Below are positions 15,242-23,696 of a stretch of DNA of 44,397 nucleotides, in pieces (positions within the stretch are counted from its first letter, which is position 1; the number at the start of each line of letters is the position of its first letter). The position numbers were made by a program, and so were the translations under genes. The notes beneath the pieces are model-generated. The model did no database searches. It was given only the letters and a program-made list of their open reading frames with translations, and was not told the origin of the DNA. This stretch comes from Kosakonia quasisacchari (GTDB lineage Bacteria > Pseudomonadota > Gammaproteobacteria > Enterobacterales > Enterobacteriaceae). The stretch lies in contig NZ_SJOP01000029.1 in assembly GCF_004331415.1 (NCBI RefSeq), positions 1-44,397 of the forward strand. The letters run 5' to 3'.

Positions 15242-15866
15242 AGTAGGTAACCACTATTAAAAAAGCAATATACGATAACGACTGCAACAATAAGGCTATA
15301 CTCTGGAATACAACACCATGTACTGCAGACTTATTACCTGATTTTGATACTGTAAAAACACTCATTCTTTTTCTTATTTTATTTCTAAGCCACTGAAATG
15401 GAAAGAGATTGATATATTGATCTATAAAGGACTCAAGACTTACTTCTATTTCGCTAACGTACCCAATCTTTCGCCCCATCTCATCTCTTTTTTTACACTG
15501 CTCCTCATACTCCTTTGACTTACTTTGTATCAACTCCGTCATTCTAACGGTTACCGTTGCGGCAGAGAAAACTACTAAAGCATAATATTTAGACAGAAAA
15601 CCAGCAAGTGATGAAAGTGCTAAAAAAAATACGGAAATTTTAAAGCCAAAGGGGGTGATAAAAGGTAAGATTTTATCAATATTTGCTATCATTAATGTAG
15701 CAGTTGCCCCTACACCTACTAGGAGCCACATGCTAAATTTATCAAGTATAGTCGTAGTTTCAATTGTTGCTAAACTCGCACTGTCTATTAAGGAATTGCG
15801 AAAGTTTTCTTGAATAATCTCATCATATTCCTTAACAGCTTCGTATGCCTTTTGTTCTTCGCTCAT
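15225..15866 (-). CDS. Predicted membrane protein, unknown function
   Basis: 213 residues. Three hydrophobic segments at about 45-62, 76-102 and 186-210, with a charged, possibly coiled-coil part (about 105-135) between the second and third. GGAAATTTT precedes the ATG. Low GC and isolated position between SOS genes and SRAP mark it as an accessory (moron) gene. I do not recognise a family; the two-helix plus helical-cytoplasmic layout recalls membrane effectors such as SLATT proteins, but this is only an analogy. It could act in exclusion of other phages or host defence. Confidence 0.8.
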   Translation of the reverse strand: MSEEQKAYEAVKEYDEIIQENFRNSLIDSASLATIETTTILDKFSMWLLVGVGATATLMIANIDKILPFITPFGFKISVFFLALSSLAGFLSKYYALVVFSAATVTVRMTELIQSKSKEYEEQCKKRDEMGRKIGYVSEIEVSLESFIDQYINLFPFQWLRNKIRKRMSVFTVSKSGNKSAVHGVVFQSIALLLQSLSYIAFLIVVTYFINLH

Positions 15867-15901
15867 AAAATTTCCGTATTTATATTAATTTGACCTATAT
15901 A

Positions 15902-17167
15902 TCATCGTACAATAACTAAATCAGAATAGCGTGTAGTATACCGGGGCGACAGCATATCGCGCTTCATCTGCCACTGCTGCTGTATGCCCTGCCCTGCAAA
16001 ATATAGCGTACCGCGCCCATCTTTTGCATTCAGCTGATCCAGTACAGCCATGAGCTTATCGCTGTCCGCGCGCGGTGCGTTATCGTCAAATAAGTTGAGC
16101 TGCGCGACGCCCTGGCTGAAAAAGTCGCCGAGCATCACACCCGCTTTCTGGTATCGGTGGCCATCTTTCCAGATTGCATCCAGACACCGGGTGGCGGCAT
16201 TGATAATGTCCCTGCTGTCCTGTGTTGGCGTGAGTAGCTTTACCGATGCGCTGTTGCCGTAATACGGCTCGTTTAATGCAAACGGGCTGGTCTTAACAAA
16301 AGCGGAGATAAACCGGCAATACTGATGCTCACCGCGTAGTTTTTCTGCCGCCCGGCTTGCGTAGCTGCATATCGCCTGGCGCATTTCATCGTAGTCGGTG
16401 ATTCGTCCACCGAAAGAACGCGAGCAGACAATCTCCTGCTTTGCTGGCGCAAACTCCTCAAGATCGAGACATGGTTCGCCGCGTAGCTCCCGCACAGTTC
16501 GCTCGAGCACGACATTAAAATGCTTGCGGATAATCCAAGTGCTTTGTTCTGAGAGTTCAAGCGCGGTTTTAATGCCCAAGGCGTTCAGTTTTTTGCTGAT
16601 ACGATGACCAACGCCCCAGACATCCTCCACCGGTACCAATGCCAGAAGCCGCCGCTGGCGGTCGATGTTGGACAAATCAACCACGCCGCCGGTCTGGCGC
16701 TGCCACTTTTTCGCGGCGTGGTTGGCCAGCTTCGCCAGGGTTTTGGTTTGCGCTATGCCGACGCCGACAGTCAGGTGAGTGCGCTTCAGCACGGTCGCCC
16801 GGATCTCGCGCCCAAAGTCAGTTAAATCACGACAATTGCGGACTCCGCTCAGGTCGCAAAAGGCTTCATCGATTGAGTATATTTCCACGCGAGGACTCAT
16901 CTCTTCCAGGGTTGTCATGACCCTGTTTGACATGTCCGCGTACAACTCGTAATTGCTGCTGAATGCGACGATACCGTGGCGCCGGAACGCCTCTTTCTGT
17001 TTGAAATAAGGCTCACCCATCACCACGAAAGGTTTCGCTTCGGCACTGCGGGCGATCACGCAGCCGTCATTGTTCGACAAAACGACGACTGGTCGCCCCT
17101 TCAAATCAGGTCGAAAAACGGTTTCGCACGACGCGTAAAAGCTGTTCACATCGCACAGCGCAAACAT
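15902..17167 (-). CDS. umuC: DNA polymerase V catalytic subunit UmuC
   Basis: 421 residues, near the 422 of E. coli UmuC. Y-family translesion polymerase; with UmuD' dimer it forms Pol V. Metal-binding residues are Asp6 (ALCDVNSFYASCE) and Asp100-Glu101 (YSIDEAF). The helix-hairpin-helix region is near 178-200 (VEDVWGVGHRISKKLNALGI) and the beta-clamp motif QLNLF is at 356-360. The start lies two bases after the umuD stop, so it is coexpressed from the LexA-controlled umuD promoter. Confidence 0.97.
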   Translation of the reverse strand: MFALCDVNSFYASCETVFRPDLKGRPVVVLSNNDGCVIARSAEAKPFVVMGEPYFKQKEAFRRHGIVAFSSNYELYADMSNRVMTTLEEMSPRVEIYSIDEAFCDLSGVRNCRDLTDFGREIRATVLKRTHLTVGVGIAQTKTLAKLANHAAKKWQRQTGGVVDLSNIDRQRRLLALVPVEDVWGVGHRISKKLNALGIKTALELSEQSTWIIRKHFNVVLERTVRELRGEPCLDLEEFAPAKQEIVCSRSFGGRITDYDEMRQAICSYASRAAEKLRGEHQYCRFISAFVKTSPFALNEPYYGNSASVKLLTPTQDSRDIINAATRCLDAIWKDGHRYQKAGVMLGDFFSQGVAQLNLFDDNAPRADSDKLMAVLDQLNAKDGRGTLYFAGQGIQQQWQMKRDMLSPRYTTRYSDLVIVR

Positions 17168-17169
17168 GT

Positions 17170-17592
17170 TCAGCTCGCCGGTTTAACAATGAAAGTTACG
17201 ACACCGAAGATATCCAGGGTGTCTTCGCTTGTTACCCGGATCGGACTGTATGCCGAATTCATTGGGTTGAGCTGTATGGTTGGTCGAAGTTGCAGACGTT
17301 TCACGGTGAATTCGCCATCGACCGCCGCGATCACAATATCGCCGTGCTGTGCAGTGCGCGAACTGTCAACCACCAGCAGATCTCCGTCGCTGATTCCGCC
17401 ATCAATCATGGAATCCCCCGCGGCTTTGACGAAGTACGTCGCGCTGGGGCGCTGCACAAGGAGTTCGTTAAGGTCGATTCGCTGCTCAACATAATCAGCG
17501 GCCGGGCTCGGGAACCCACACTGGACGAGATCGCTGAAGAGCGGAAGCGCGACAACTGCGCGCGGAAAATCTGCTGGTTTGATGAACTGCAT
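17170..17592 (-). CDS. umuD: Error-prone repair protein UmuD
   Basis: 140 residues from MQFIKPADFPRAVVALPLFS. RecA-stimulated self-cleavage at Cys25-Gly26 (QCGFPSP) yields UmuD'. The Ser-Lys dyad is Ser61 (AGDSMIDGG) and Lys98 (EFTVKRLQL), one residue later than in E. coli because of a one-residue insertion near the N terminus. The first 20 codons of the longer frame (to 17652) include the LexA box and are not used. Confidence 0.96.
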   Translation of the reverse strand: MQFIKPADFPRAVVALPLFSDLVQCGFPSPAADYVEQRIDLNELLVQRPSATYFVKAAGDSMIDGGISDGDLLVVDSSRTAQHGDIVIAAVDGEFTVKRLQLRPTIQLNPMNSAYSPIRVTSEDTLDIFGVVTFIVKPAS

Positions 17593-17611
17593 AGTGTAGC
17601 CCTGTTTAATA

Positions 17612-17627
17612 CTGTTTTTATATACAG
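17612..17627 (-). promoter_or_regulatory. LexA box of umuDC
   Basis: CTGTATATAAAAACAG on the minus strand, a perfect CTGT-N8-ACAG site 20 bases before the umuD start and the same as the box known for E. coli umuDC. It puts the prophage Pol V under SOS control. Confidence 0.93.
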
Positions 17628-17655
17628 TAGAATGGTTCAGGTGCATGATCAAGCC

Positions 17656-17672
17656 CCCGCTTCGTTAGCGGG
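17656..17672 (-). terminator. Hairpin after the tail fibre assembly gene
   Basis: CCCGC pairs with GCGGG around a seven-base loop, 55 bases beyond the tfa stop, on the minus strand followed by only GGCTT. It may end the late transcript before umuDC; a weak call. Confidence 0.4.
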
Positions 17673-17727
17673 AACTGTTATAGCGGGATTATCTATTCTG
17701 GAGAAGAAGTTAGGATGAAGAAAATTT

Positions 17728-18156
17728 TTATAATGGCTTCACGGGCCATGTGATATCTGGTGCAGTTGTTGTATCAATCCTGTTCAAGAATACCCGATAT
17801 TTTTTCCATAATAAAAGGCTGGATTGCTCTTCGTCAGTCGCAATACCAATATCCACGGCATCCTGTAATGGGGCAATTCTGGTTGTCGCTTCTGAGATTG
17901 CAGAGTTTTTTTGCCAGTCAGCCGCGGCAATAATATCGTCGCGGGAAGGTCCACCAGTTTCTACCCATTTACCTCCAGTCGCCTCACCTGTTTCTGGATC
18001 TACTTTAGCGCCCTGATATTGCGCTTTGTAATAACCATCCCCCAATCGGTCAAGCGTCCACACTTCCGGAAGAGTATTACCGGAAATACCAACAATAAAA
18101 TCAATGGTATAATAAAGGTTTTTATCCAGAGCATTTATAATCGTAAATTTATCCAT
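17728..18156 (-). CDS. Tail fibre assembly protein (Tfa family)
   Basis: 142 residues. Tfa chaperones trimerise and fold the distal part of phage tail fibres. The middle has the family's GGKWVETGGPSRDDIIAAA and the C-terminal half the typical IGIATDEEQSSLLLWKKYRV followed by LLNRID-like sequence and the WPV ending. It directly follows the fibre gene (10 bases), as Tfa genes usually do. It is the last gene of the tail operon. Confidence 0.93.
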   Translation of the reverse strand: MDKFTIINALDKNLYYTIDFIVGISGNTLPEVWTLDRLGDGYYKAQYQGAKVDPETGEATGGKWVETGGPSRDDIIAAADWQKNSAISEATTRIAPLQDAVDIGIATDEEQSSLLLWKKYRVFLNRIDTTTAPDITWPVKPL

Positions 18157-18166
18157 TACTAAATCC

Positions 18167-19279
18167 TTAAGCCATAGGCACTTTGAAATACGCGTAAAAA
18201 CCCTGGTCTAAATTAGTACTGTTGATACTTAACGTCCCATCAGTTTTGACAACCATGTAAGAGCCGTATGAAGGGGACGTATTGTAATCAGAGCCAGGAC
18301 CAACAGCGCGGACAAAATATTGTATGGATGGGCGGCTTCCTGTAGGCAGGGTGAAGAAAACTCCAGCATTTGCTGTTGGTCCTTTAAGCGACACCTGCAC
18401 CTCAAGATATCCTTTATTTACACGGTAGACCGCGCGCGCTGTAGGATCATAAGTCGTATGGAGTGTGAATCCGGACGAGAGCGTCATTGGTAGCCACGGA
18501 GTATCCGCAAGCGCAGCCGTGATAGCATTGTCCGTCTGTGATTTTGAATAGACTGACAGGTTATTTTGAGCAGTTGCTATATCCGTCAAATCGCTAAGAT
18601 TGTTGGATTTCTTCAGCTGGTTATCCGGATTCGCTGACTGTGCGGCATCCCGAGCAGCTTCTGCTGCGACTTTTGCTGCAATAGCATCAGTTTTAGCCTG
18701 CTGTGCCGTTGTGTTTGCTGCAGCCGCATTTGTGGCCGCCAGGCTTGCAGTAGCGGCATCGCCTGAAACCTGAGTCGCCTTAGCGTCAACATCAAGCCGA
18801 TCTGTGGCAACCTGCTGAGCATTTGCCGATACCTGATCTGCAATCTGCTGCAATCCAGCTTGATCGATATCAGCCAGGAGATCACTGATTTTCTTCCAGC
18901 TCGGGCCGGTGAAGCTGGAGCCATCAGGAAGGATTACTGTGATATCGCCGCTGTCACTGAATACGGCCTGCCAGTTCTGCTTGTCACTGTTTAAGCCGCG
19001 CAGCGCCTCTGTGGTTTGTGCCACCAGCGCAGCAGTAATCTGGTTCTGTGCTGCGCGCGGAACGGCTGACCATGCAATGCCAGATTGTGTTGGTCCCGGA
19101 TAGTTGCTGATGAGCGTCAGAGATGTAGCGCTTTCGAGAGATTTTACGGGCAGTGTGTAAGCGATGCCGCCGACAGTGGCGACAATAAAATCTCCGGCGG
19201 CCAGCTCTGTAGCAAATGCTGTTCCACTACCACCCACCAAAGCAGAATTATTGGTTAGGGTTAAAGTTCCTGCTGACAT
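18167..19279 (-). CDS. Tail fibre protein
   Basis: 370 residues from MSAGTLTLTNNSALVGGSGT, with GGAG at good spacing; the longer frame to 19345 crosses a hairpin and an upstream gene. The N-terminal domain (about 1-95) is the baseplate-proximal type seen in many prophage fibres. An alanine-rich coiled coil (about 140-225, AKVAAEAARDAAQSAN) leads to a compact C-terminal receptor-binding region (WLPMTLSSGFTLH... to YFKVPMA). Fibre followed by Tfa suggests host-range determination. Confidence 0.88.
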   Translation of the reverse strand: MSAGTLTLTNNSALVGGSGTAFATELAAGDFIVATVGGIAYTLPVKSLESATSLTLISNYPGPTQSGIAWSAVPRAAQNQITAALVAQTTEALRGLNSDKQNWQAVFSDSGDITVILPDGSSFTGPSWKKISDLLADIDQAGLQQIADQVSANAQQVATDRLDVDAKATQVSGDAATASLAATNAAAANTTAQQAKTDAIAAKVAAEAARDAAQSANPDNQLKKSNNLSDLTDIATAQNNLSVYSKSQTDNAITAALADTPWLPMTLSSGFTLHTTYDPTARAVYRVNKGYLEVQVSLKGPTANAGVFFTLPTGSRPSIQYFVRAVGPGSDYNTSPSYGSYMVVKTDGTLSINSTNLDQGFYAYFKVPMA

Positions 19280-19296
19280 ATTTACTCCATAAAATG

Positions 19297-19316
19297 AAAA
19301 AACCGCCGAAGCGGTT
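19297..19316 (-). terminator. Hairpin/U-run before the tail fibre gene
   Basis: AACCGC-TTCG-GCGGTT then TTTT on the minus strand, with a UUCG tetraloop, immediately before the fibre gene's ribosome-binding site. One of several similar modules between late genes. Confidence 0.7.
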
Positions 19317-19317
19317 A

Positions 19318-19944
19318 TCATGGATACTTTGAGACATCGATACAAAGGAACACCTCTTTGTATCGATAAACTGGCCTTTGCCCTACGATTTCTTCGCCAC
19401 CTATTCTGGTTCCATATATTGTGTTCCCGTATGCTCCAGCAGCTATTGCGCCAATAATGTATTGCCCTGCACTTGGATTAAGCACGGCAAGCCATGTTGA
19501 GCAAATTCCTGGGTTTACAGCAACAGGGACACCAGCGGAAACGGTAAAAGATCCAGTCTGAGTTACGCCGTATGGGTTGTTAACTTTTAAAACCTGTAAC
19601 GGGAGCATGTCGGTATTCCACGTCATCTCACCTGAGGAATTATAAACGGCAACCCCGTACCCACTCTGGTTTTTTACCGTATTTGAAAACAGATAAATAA
19701 GTCCAGAGTAATTAGATCCTGTTATTGTTATTTTCCATGTGCTACCAGAGTTATTCGGGATGAACGTTCCAGCACCATTAGGGCCGTTATGCCTGACGAA
19801 AAACATTAGTGATTTACTTGACGAAATACCGGTATCAACCGTTCCATTTGCAAAATAGATTTTCCCCATATAATTTAGAGGGGTGACATCCGGGCTAATC
19901 CACAGGCTTCCGTCATCACGAAATATTTGCAATCCATAGGCCAT
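19318..19944 (-). CDS. Tail-tip associated protein, MAYG type
   Basis: 208 residues starting MAYGLQIFRDDGSLWISPDV. The rest is rich in Ser, Gly, Asn, Tyr and predicted beta strands, as for surface-exposed tail proteins. It shares the MAYG(L/V)Q-F-DG start with the next gene upstream, so they are probably related by duplication of an N-terminal module. I recall such proteins (DUF6453-type) downstream of gpJ in enterobacterial phages. Specific role unknown; tail tip or receptor contact is likely from position. Confidence 0.75.
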   Translation of the reverse strand: MAYGLQIFRDDGSLWISPDVTPLNYMGKIYFANGTVDTGISSSKSLMFFVRHNGPNGAGTFIPNNSGSTWKITITGSNYSGLIYLFSNTVKNQSGYGVAVYNSSGEMTWNTDMLPLQVLKVNNPYGVTQTGSFTVSAGVPVAVNPGICSTWLAVLNPSAGQYIIGAIAAGAYGNTIYGTRIGGEEIVGQRPVYRYKEVFLCIDVSKYP

Positions 19945-19956
19945 TGTTTACTACCA

Positions 19957-20229
19957 TTATTCGTAGACAATCATAATAGGAACTGATGCTGAAACCGATG
20001 ACCATGTGACTGTGTTTCCAGACACAGACGCGTTGGCGTTCGGCGTCCCGTATCGCGCTCCATCGCCTATGTACTGCAATGGGTAAACGCGTAATGTTTT
20101 ACCCTGTACGGATGGATAGGATCGAGATCCTGTTGCGGGAGAGGTTATGTAATCAATAATAAATGTCGGTACAAACCTCCCCACAAGTTCGTTACCATCT
20201 GCGTCAAATAGCTGGACTCCGTAGGCCAT
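19957..20229 (-). CDS. Small tail protein, MAYG type
   Basis: 90 residues starting MAYGVQLFDADGNELVGRFV and ending in a beta-rich segment (VSGNTVTWSSVSASVPIMIVYE). Shares its first 12 or so residues in pattern with the 208-residue neighbour 12 bases downstream. Its start lies inside the 3' end of the preceding lipoprotein gene, suggesting coupled translation. Role unknown, probably tail tip. Confidence 0.75.
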   Translation of the reverse strand: MAYGVQLFDADGNELVGRFVPTFIIDYITSPATGSRSYPSVQGKTLRVYPLQYIGDGARYGTPNANASVSGNTVTWSSVSASVPIMIVYE

Positions 20230-20512
20230 AATCCTCCCCCTGACATTGATAATTAGTCAACAGGCTCTTTTCTTTGAATCCAGGGAAAAAACGTAAATCA
20301 AGCGTATTTACTGGCCTGATCGTAATTGTGCCATTGTGGTCAATCCTTATTTTATTGACCTTAACCACATACTGTGTTTTTTCAGAAGTAAGATTCCGTG
20401 AATTATAAACACCAGTACAATTAACATCTTTTATACCGGAATTAAACGAAGAACACCCGATAACACTAAGAATACTTACCGACAACAACACGCAGCGTGC
20501 CATTTTGGTCAT
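20204..20512 (-). CDS. Predicted lipoprotein overlapping gpJ
   Basis: 102 residues from MTKMARCVLLSVSILSVIGC, a lipoprotein signal peptide with lipobox SVIGC, then a mature part with two further cysteines (VNCTGVYN and NYQCQGED). The first 47 bases lie within the 3' end of the J gene in another frame and the end overlaps the next gene by 26 bases. A lipoprotein in a tail operon would be sent to the host envelope; phage lipoproteins of this kind often block receptors. Family not recognised. A start six codons upstream (20530) is also possible. Confidence 0.75.
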   Translation of the reverse strand: MTKMARCVLLSVSILSVIGCSSFNSGIKDVNCTGVYNSRNLTSEKTQYVVKVNKIRIDHNGTITIRPVNTLDLRFFPGFKEKSLLTNYQCQGEDYGLRSPAI

Positions 20513-23500
20513 ATACTTTTTGCCCTTCATTATTTATTAGAACCCTTCCTTGCCCCGAGGTATATCCATTAATTTCAAGGTTACCTCCTTTATCTAACCG
20601 CCATCCGGTTTGAGAAGCAACATAATTATTCGACTGGATATAGCTCCCTATTTTGGCGTTTGTGATCGTCCCGTCCTGAATGAATGCACTGGAGATAAAT
20701 ACCTGGCCGTTGACCACCGCGAAGGGCGAATATTGCGTGGTACCACTGCCGCTCATCAGCACAAACTGGTTGGCATTGAATCCCACCCTGGTCACTACCG
20801 GCTGCCCTGCCTGCGCCAGTACGGCGATGGACATCCCGGCGTTATACATTACGCCGTTTATCCGCACGCCTGTCTTCAGCGTATAGATAGCCGTGGCGCC
20901 ATCAGCGTCCACTACCGCCGTAAGCTTGTCCTCAAGCGTTGCGGTAACATCATCAATCTTCGCCTGTACCTGGGTGGACAACTCAGCCATCGCATTACCG
21001 ACTTCTGCAATCGTTGTTTTCACAACCAGAATATCAGCACGTACTTCGCCATACTGACGCCACTGGTGATCAACCGTCGCACCTATCGACAGCGCATTTT
21101 GCATTGCCGCTTCCAGATTAGTATCAATGTCACTTGTCAGCCGGTTACCATCGGCGGAAGTGAGGAAATCACCGGTAACATCACCAAGGTAGTCAGAAGC
21201 CTGGTCGTTTGCCATCCCCCTGATCCAGTCGGTATAGCCTGATTCATTGCCGGTTTTATCGACCAGTTGCGCGCGATACCAGAATTCCTGCCCGACCTTC
21301 AGCCCGAGCTGGGTGTATTCAGCCGACGGGTAAGGCACATCGGAGAGCAGCAGCGGATCTGAAAAATCGCTGTTGGCTGTGTACTGAATTTCTGTTTTCA
21401 GCGTGTCAGCGGTATTAGCCGGGAATCCCCAGTTAAGACGGATACCCCAGTTAATACCTGTCGCCATAAAGCCAACCGGCTTGGGCGGGTTACCTTCTTT
21501 CCCTGTCAGCGTGGTTTCGCTTGAGTATCCCCAGCCACTGGAGATTTCAGCGGCGTTGATGGCGCGCACGCGCACCAGATAGCGTCCCGCATAAATGCCC
21601 GGCACTTCAAACGAGGTGGTGGAGCTGCGCGGCACGTTCACCCAGTTACCGTCATTGCGGCGCCACTGCGCTTCATACGCGATCGCATTGGCCGTGTCCG
21701 TCCATGAAACGCGCATGGTCTGAACGCTGATCCCCTGGTTCACCACGGAATAACTGTCGATAGCGATATTATCGGGCGCTGCCTGGCTGCCCGGCGGCAC
21801 GACGCTGACGGGGCGGCTGTCGATAATAGCCCCGGTATCGATACGGGTATATTTATCCGGATCGTGAGCCGCGCCGGTGATGGAAAACGTCCCATCATTA
21901 TTATCGGTCACACTGACAACACGGTACTGCTGCGCATACAGTTCGTCCGATTCCACTATCCATACGCTTTCCACTTCCGGTGTTTCGCTATAAGCGGTGG
22001 TCACCGTGACCACTTCTCCATTAACCGCCTGAATGGTACGGCTCTGCGCAGCACCGGAAGGCAGGTTCAGGAACAGCCGATCACCGGCAACAGCATCCGG
22101 CGCTCTGTCCAGGGTAATCGCCCGGCCATTCACCGCGCTGATACGGCCGCCGGTAACCTTACCAGACAGGTTCTCATCAGCCACAGCGATGATGTATCCA
22201 GGTTGTGGGATCATGCCATCCAGCCCCACGGAGAAAGAAACCACCCGGTCTTTATTGTTGGTGAGGATCCCCCAGCGCCCTTTTCGGTTCGCTTCTGACT
22301 GGCGTGTGCAGCCGATTGCCGTCATCTCAAGCTGGTTAAAACCTTTGTAGCGGGCTACCAGTTCCTGTTCAAAGACTGGCTCCATTGCATCAGCGTAACC
22401 GTTATCCGGATCTGAATATGAAACCAGCGCGCTGGTATACCGGCTTTTCGTCGTGCTGCTGCTGTAGCTGAATCGGCCGTCAATGACGTTTGCTTTTGTG
22501 TAGCTGTAATCGACATCGCGCGGCATATCCGCCAGGGTAACAATCTGGTTGCCGCCCCAGTAGGTCATACCCCGGAAGATGGCGGCGAAGTCACGCAATA
22601 CCGTATAGGCGTCGTTGCGATCCTGAACATAGACGTTACAGATATAGCGTGGTTCGGTACCGCTGCCGCCTTTACCGTCCGGCACTGGCGCATCGCAATA
22701 CTGCGCCACCTGATAGAGCGTCCATTTATCGATATTCTCAGCCGTCAGGCGATCGCCAAGGCCGAAACGGTCAGAGACGACCAGATCGTAAAAAATCCAT
22801 GCCGGGTTATCAGTCCATGCCCATTTAAAGGCACCGGACCATGTTCCAGTGTAGGCGCGTGTTTCCGGGTTGTAATTGTCCGGCACGCGGATCACACGTC
22901 CGCGCGGCTCACAGGAAATCTGCGGGATAGAGCCATTGAACTGGCTGGAGTCAAATTCGATATAGAGCAGCGCGGTGTTGGGATAGCGCAGTTTGGCGTC
23001 GATCACCTCCGTGTAGCTCTGTAGTGTCATCGTGTCGCCGATTTTGGCACTGTTGGCGTCAGCGGTAATTTTCCTTACCCGCACAGTCCATGAAATGGCA
23101 CCGGGAGGCAGATCGATACGGTGGCTGCGTTCGTATCCCGATGTGGTTTTCCCGCTGACGGCGGTGTTAATTTTCGTGACAAACGCCCCACCATCCACCT
23201 GCAGATCAATCGCGTACTGAACCTGGTTACCCACCAGATCGCCGTCATCTTCTTGTTTAAAAAGTGACGCCCATTTCAGGCGCAGGCGTACCGCAGAAAG
23301 CTGAGAGTTCGTAAACGTATGCGTCCAGGCCACTGAGCTTTTAATCTCGACGCCGGCGCTGATCTCATTCTCGGTACCTGGAATGCCCTGGATATAATTT
23401 TGCGCCTGTGTGCCAGGGCGAAACTCCCAGGTCACTCCGCTGAAATTCGATGAGCCATCGGCATTCAGCAGCGCCGTGCCGTCGAGAAAAATACCCTGTC

Positions 23501-23645
23501 CAGTGAGCTGGCCAGAAAGCTCCCCCTCGCCCAGCGCGACAAGGATCTTCGCCTTCGCGACAGACTGGAGATCGTCAGGCTGTTCTGTGGGAGTGCGGGA
23601 ACTGGAGCTGCCGCCTTTGCGCCCATGAATTTTCTTGTTTGCCAT
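20466..23645 (-). CDS. Central tail fibre / host specificity protein J
   Basis: 1059 residues, a lambda gpJ homologue that forms the tail tip. The N-terminal part (KILVALGEGELSGQ, then the hub region) is typical, followed by two fibronectin type III-like domains (about 635-800; MRVSWTDTANAIAYEAQWRR, YAGRYLVRVRAINAAEISSG) and a C-terminal receptor-binding region with a coiled segment (about 870-910). GGGCG precedes the ATG. Follows gpI and the hairpin module at 23657. The C terminus is where host-range changes occur. Confidence 0.95.
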   Translation of the reverse strand: MANKKIHGRKGGSSSSRTPTEQPDDLQSVAKAKILVALGEGELSGQLTGQGIFLDGTALLNADGSSNFSGVTWEFRPGTQAQNYIQGIPGTENEISAGVEIKSSVAWTHTFTNSQLSAVRLRLKWASLFKQEDDGDLVGNQVQYAIDLQVDGGAFVTKINTAVSGKTTSGYERSHRIDLPPGAISWTVRVRKITADANSAKIGDTMTLQSYTEVIDAKLRYPNTALLYIEFDSSQFNGSIPQISCEPRGRVIRVPDNYNPETRAYTGTWSGAFKWAWTDNPAWIFYDLVVSDRFGLGDRLTAENIDKWTLYQVAQYCDAPVPDGKGGSGTEPRYICNVYVQDRNDAYTVLRDFAAIFRGMTYWGGNQIVTLADMPRDVDYSYTKANVIDGRFSYSSSTTKSRYTSALVSYSDPDNGYADAMEPVFEQELVARYKGFNQLEMTAIGCTRQSEANRKGRWGILTNNKDRVVSFSVGLDGMIPQPGYIIAVADENLSGKVTGGRISAVNGRAITLDRAPDAVAGDRLFLNLPSGAAQSRTIQAVNGEVVTVTTAYSETPEVESVWIVESDELYAQQYRVVSVTDNNDGTFSITGAAHDPDKYTRIDTGAIIDSRPVSVVPPGSQAAPDNIAIDSYSVVNQGISVQTMRVSWTDTANAIAYEAQWRRNDGNWVNVPRSSTTSFEVPGIYAGRYLVRVRAINAAEISSGWGYSSETTLTGKEGNPPKPVGFMATGINWGIRLNWGFPANTADTLKTEIQYTANSDFSDPLLLSDVPYPSAEYTQLGLKVGQEFWYRAQLVDKTGNESGYTDWIRGMANDQASDYLGDVTGDFLTSADGNRLTSDIDTNLEAAMQNALSIGATVDHQWRQYGEVRADILVVKTTIAEVGNAMAELSTQVQAKIDDVTATLEDKLTAVVDADGATAIYTLKTGVRINGVMYNAGMSIAVLAQAGQPVVTRVGFNANQFVLMSGSGTTQYSPFAVVNGQVFISSAFIQDGTITNAKIGSYIQSNNYVASQTGWRLDKGGNLEINGYTSGQGRVLINNEGQKVYDQNGTLRVVVGKYS

Positions 23646-23656
23646 ATTGCGCCCAT

Positions 23657-23679
23657 AAAAAAACCGCCCGTAGGCGGTT
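23657..23679 (-). terminator. Hairpin/U-run before gpJ
   Basis: AACCGCC-TACG-GGCGGTT followed by TTTTT on the minus strand, placed between gpI and the J ribosome-binding site. It has the form of an intrinsic terminator inside the late operon. Confidence 0.7.
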
Positions 23680-23696
23680 ATTGACTGGAGGTAATG

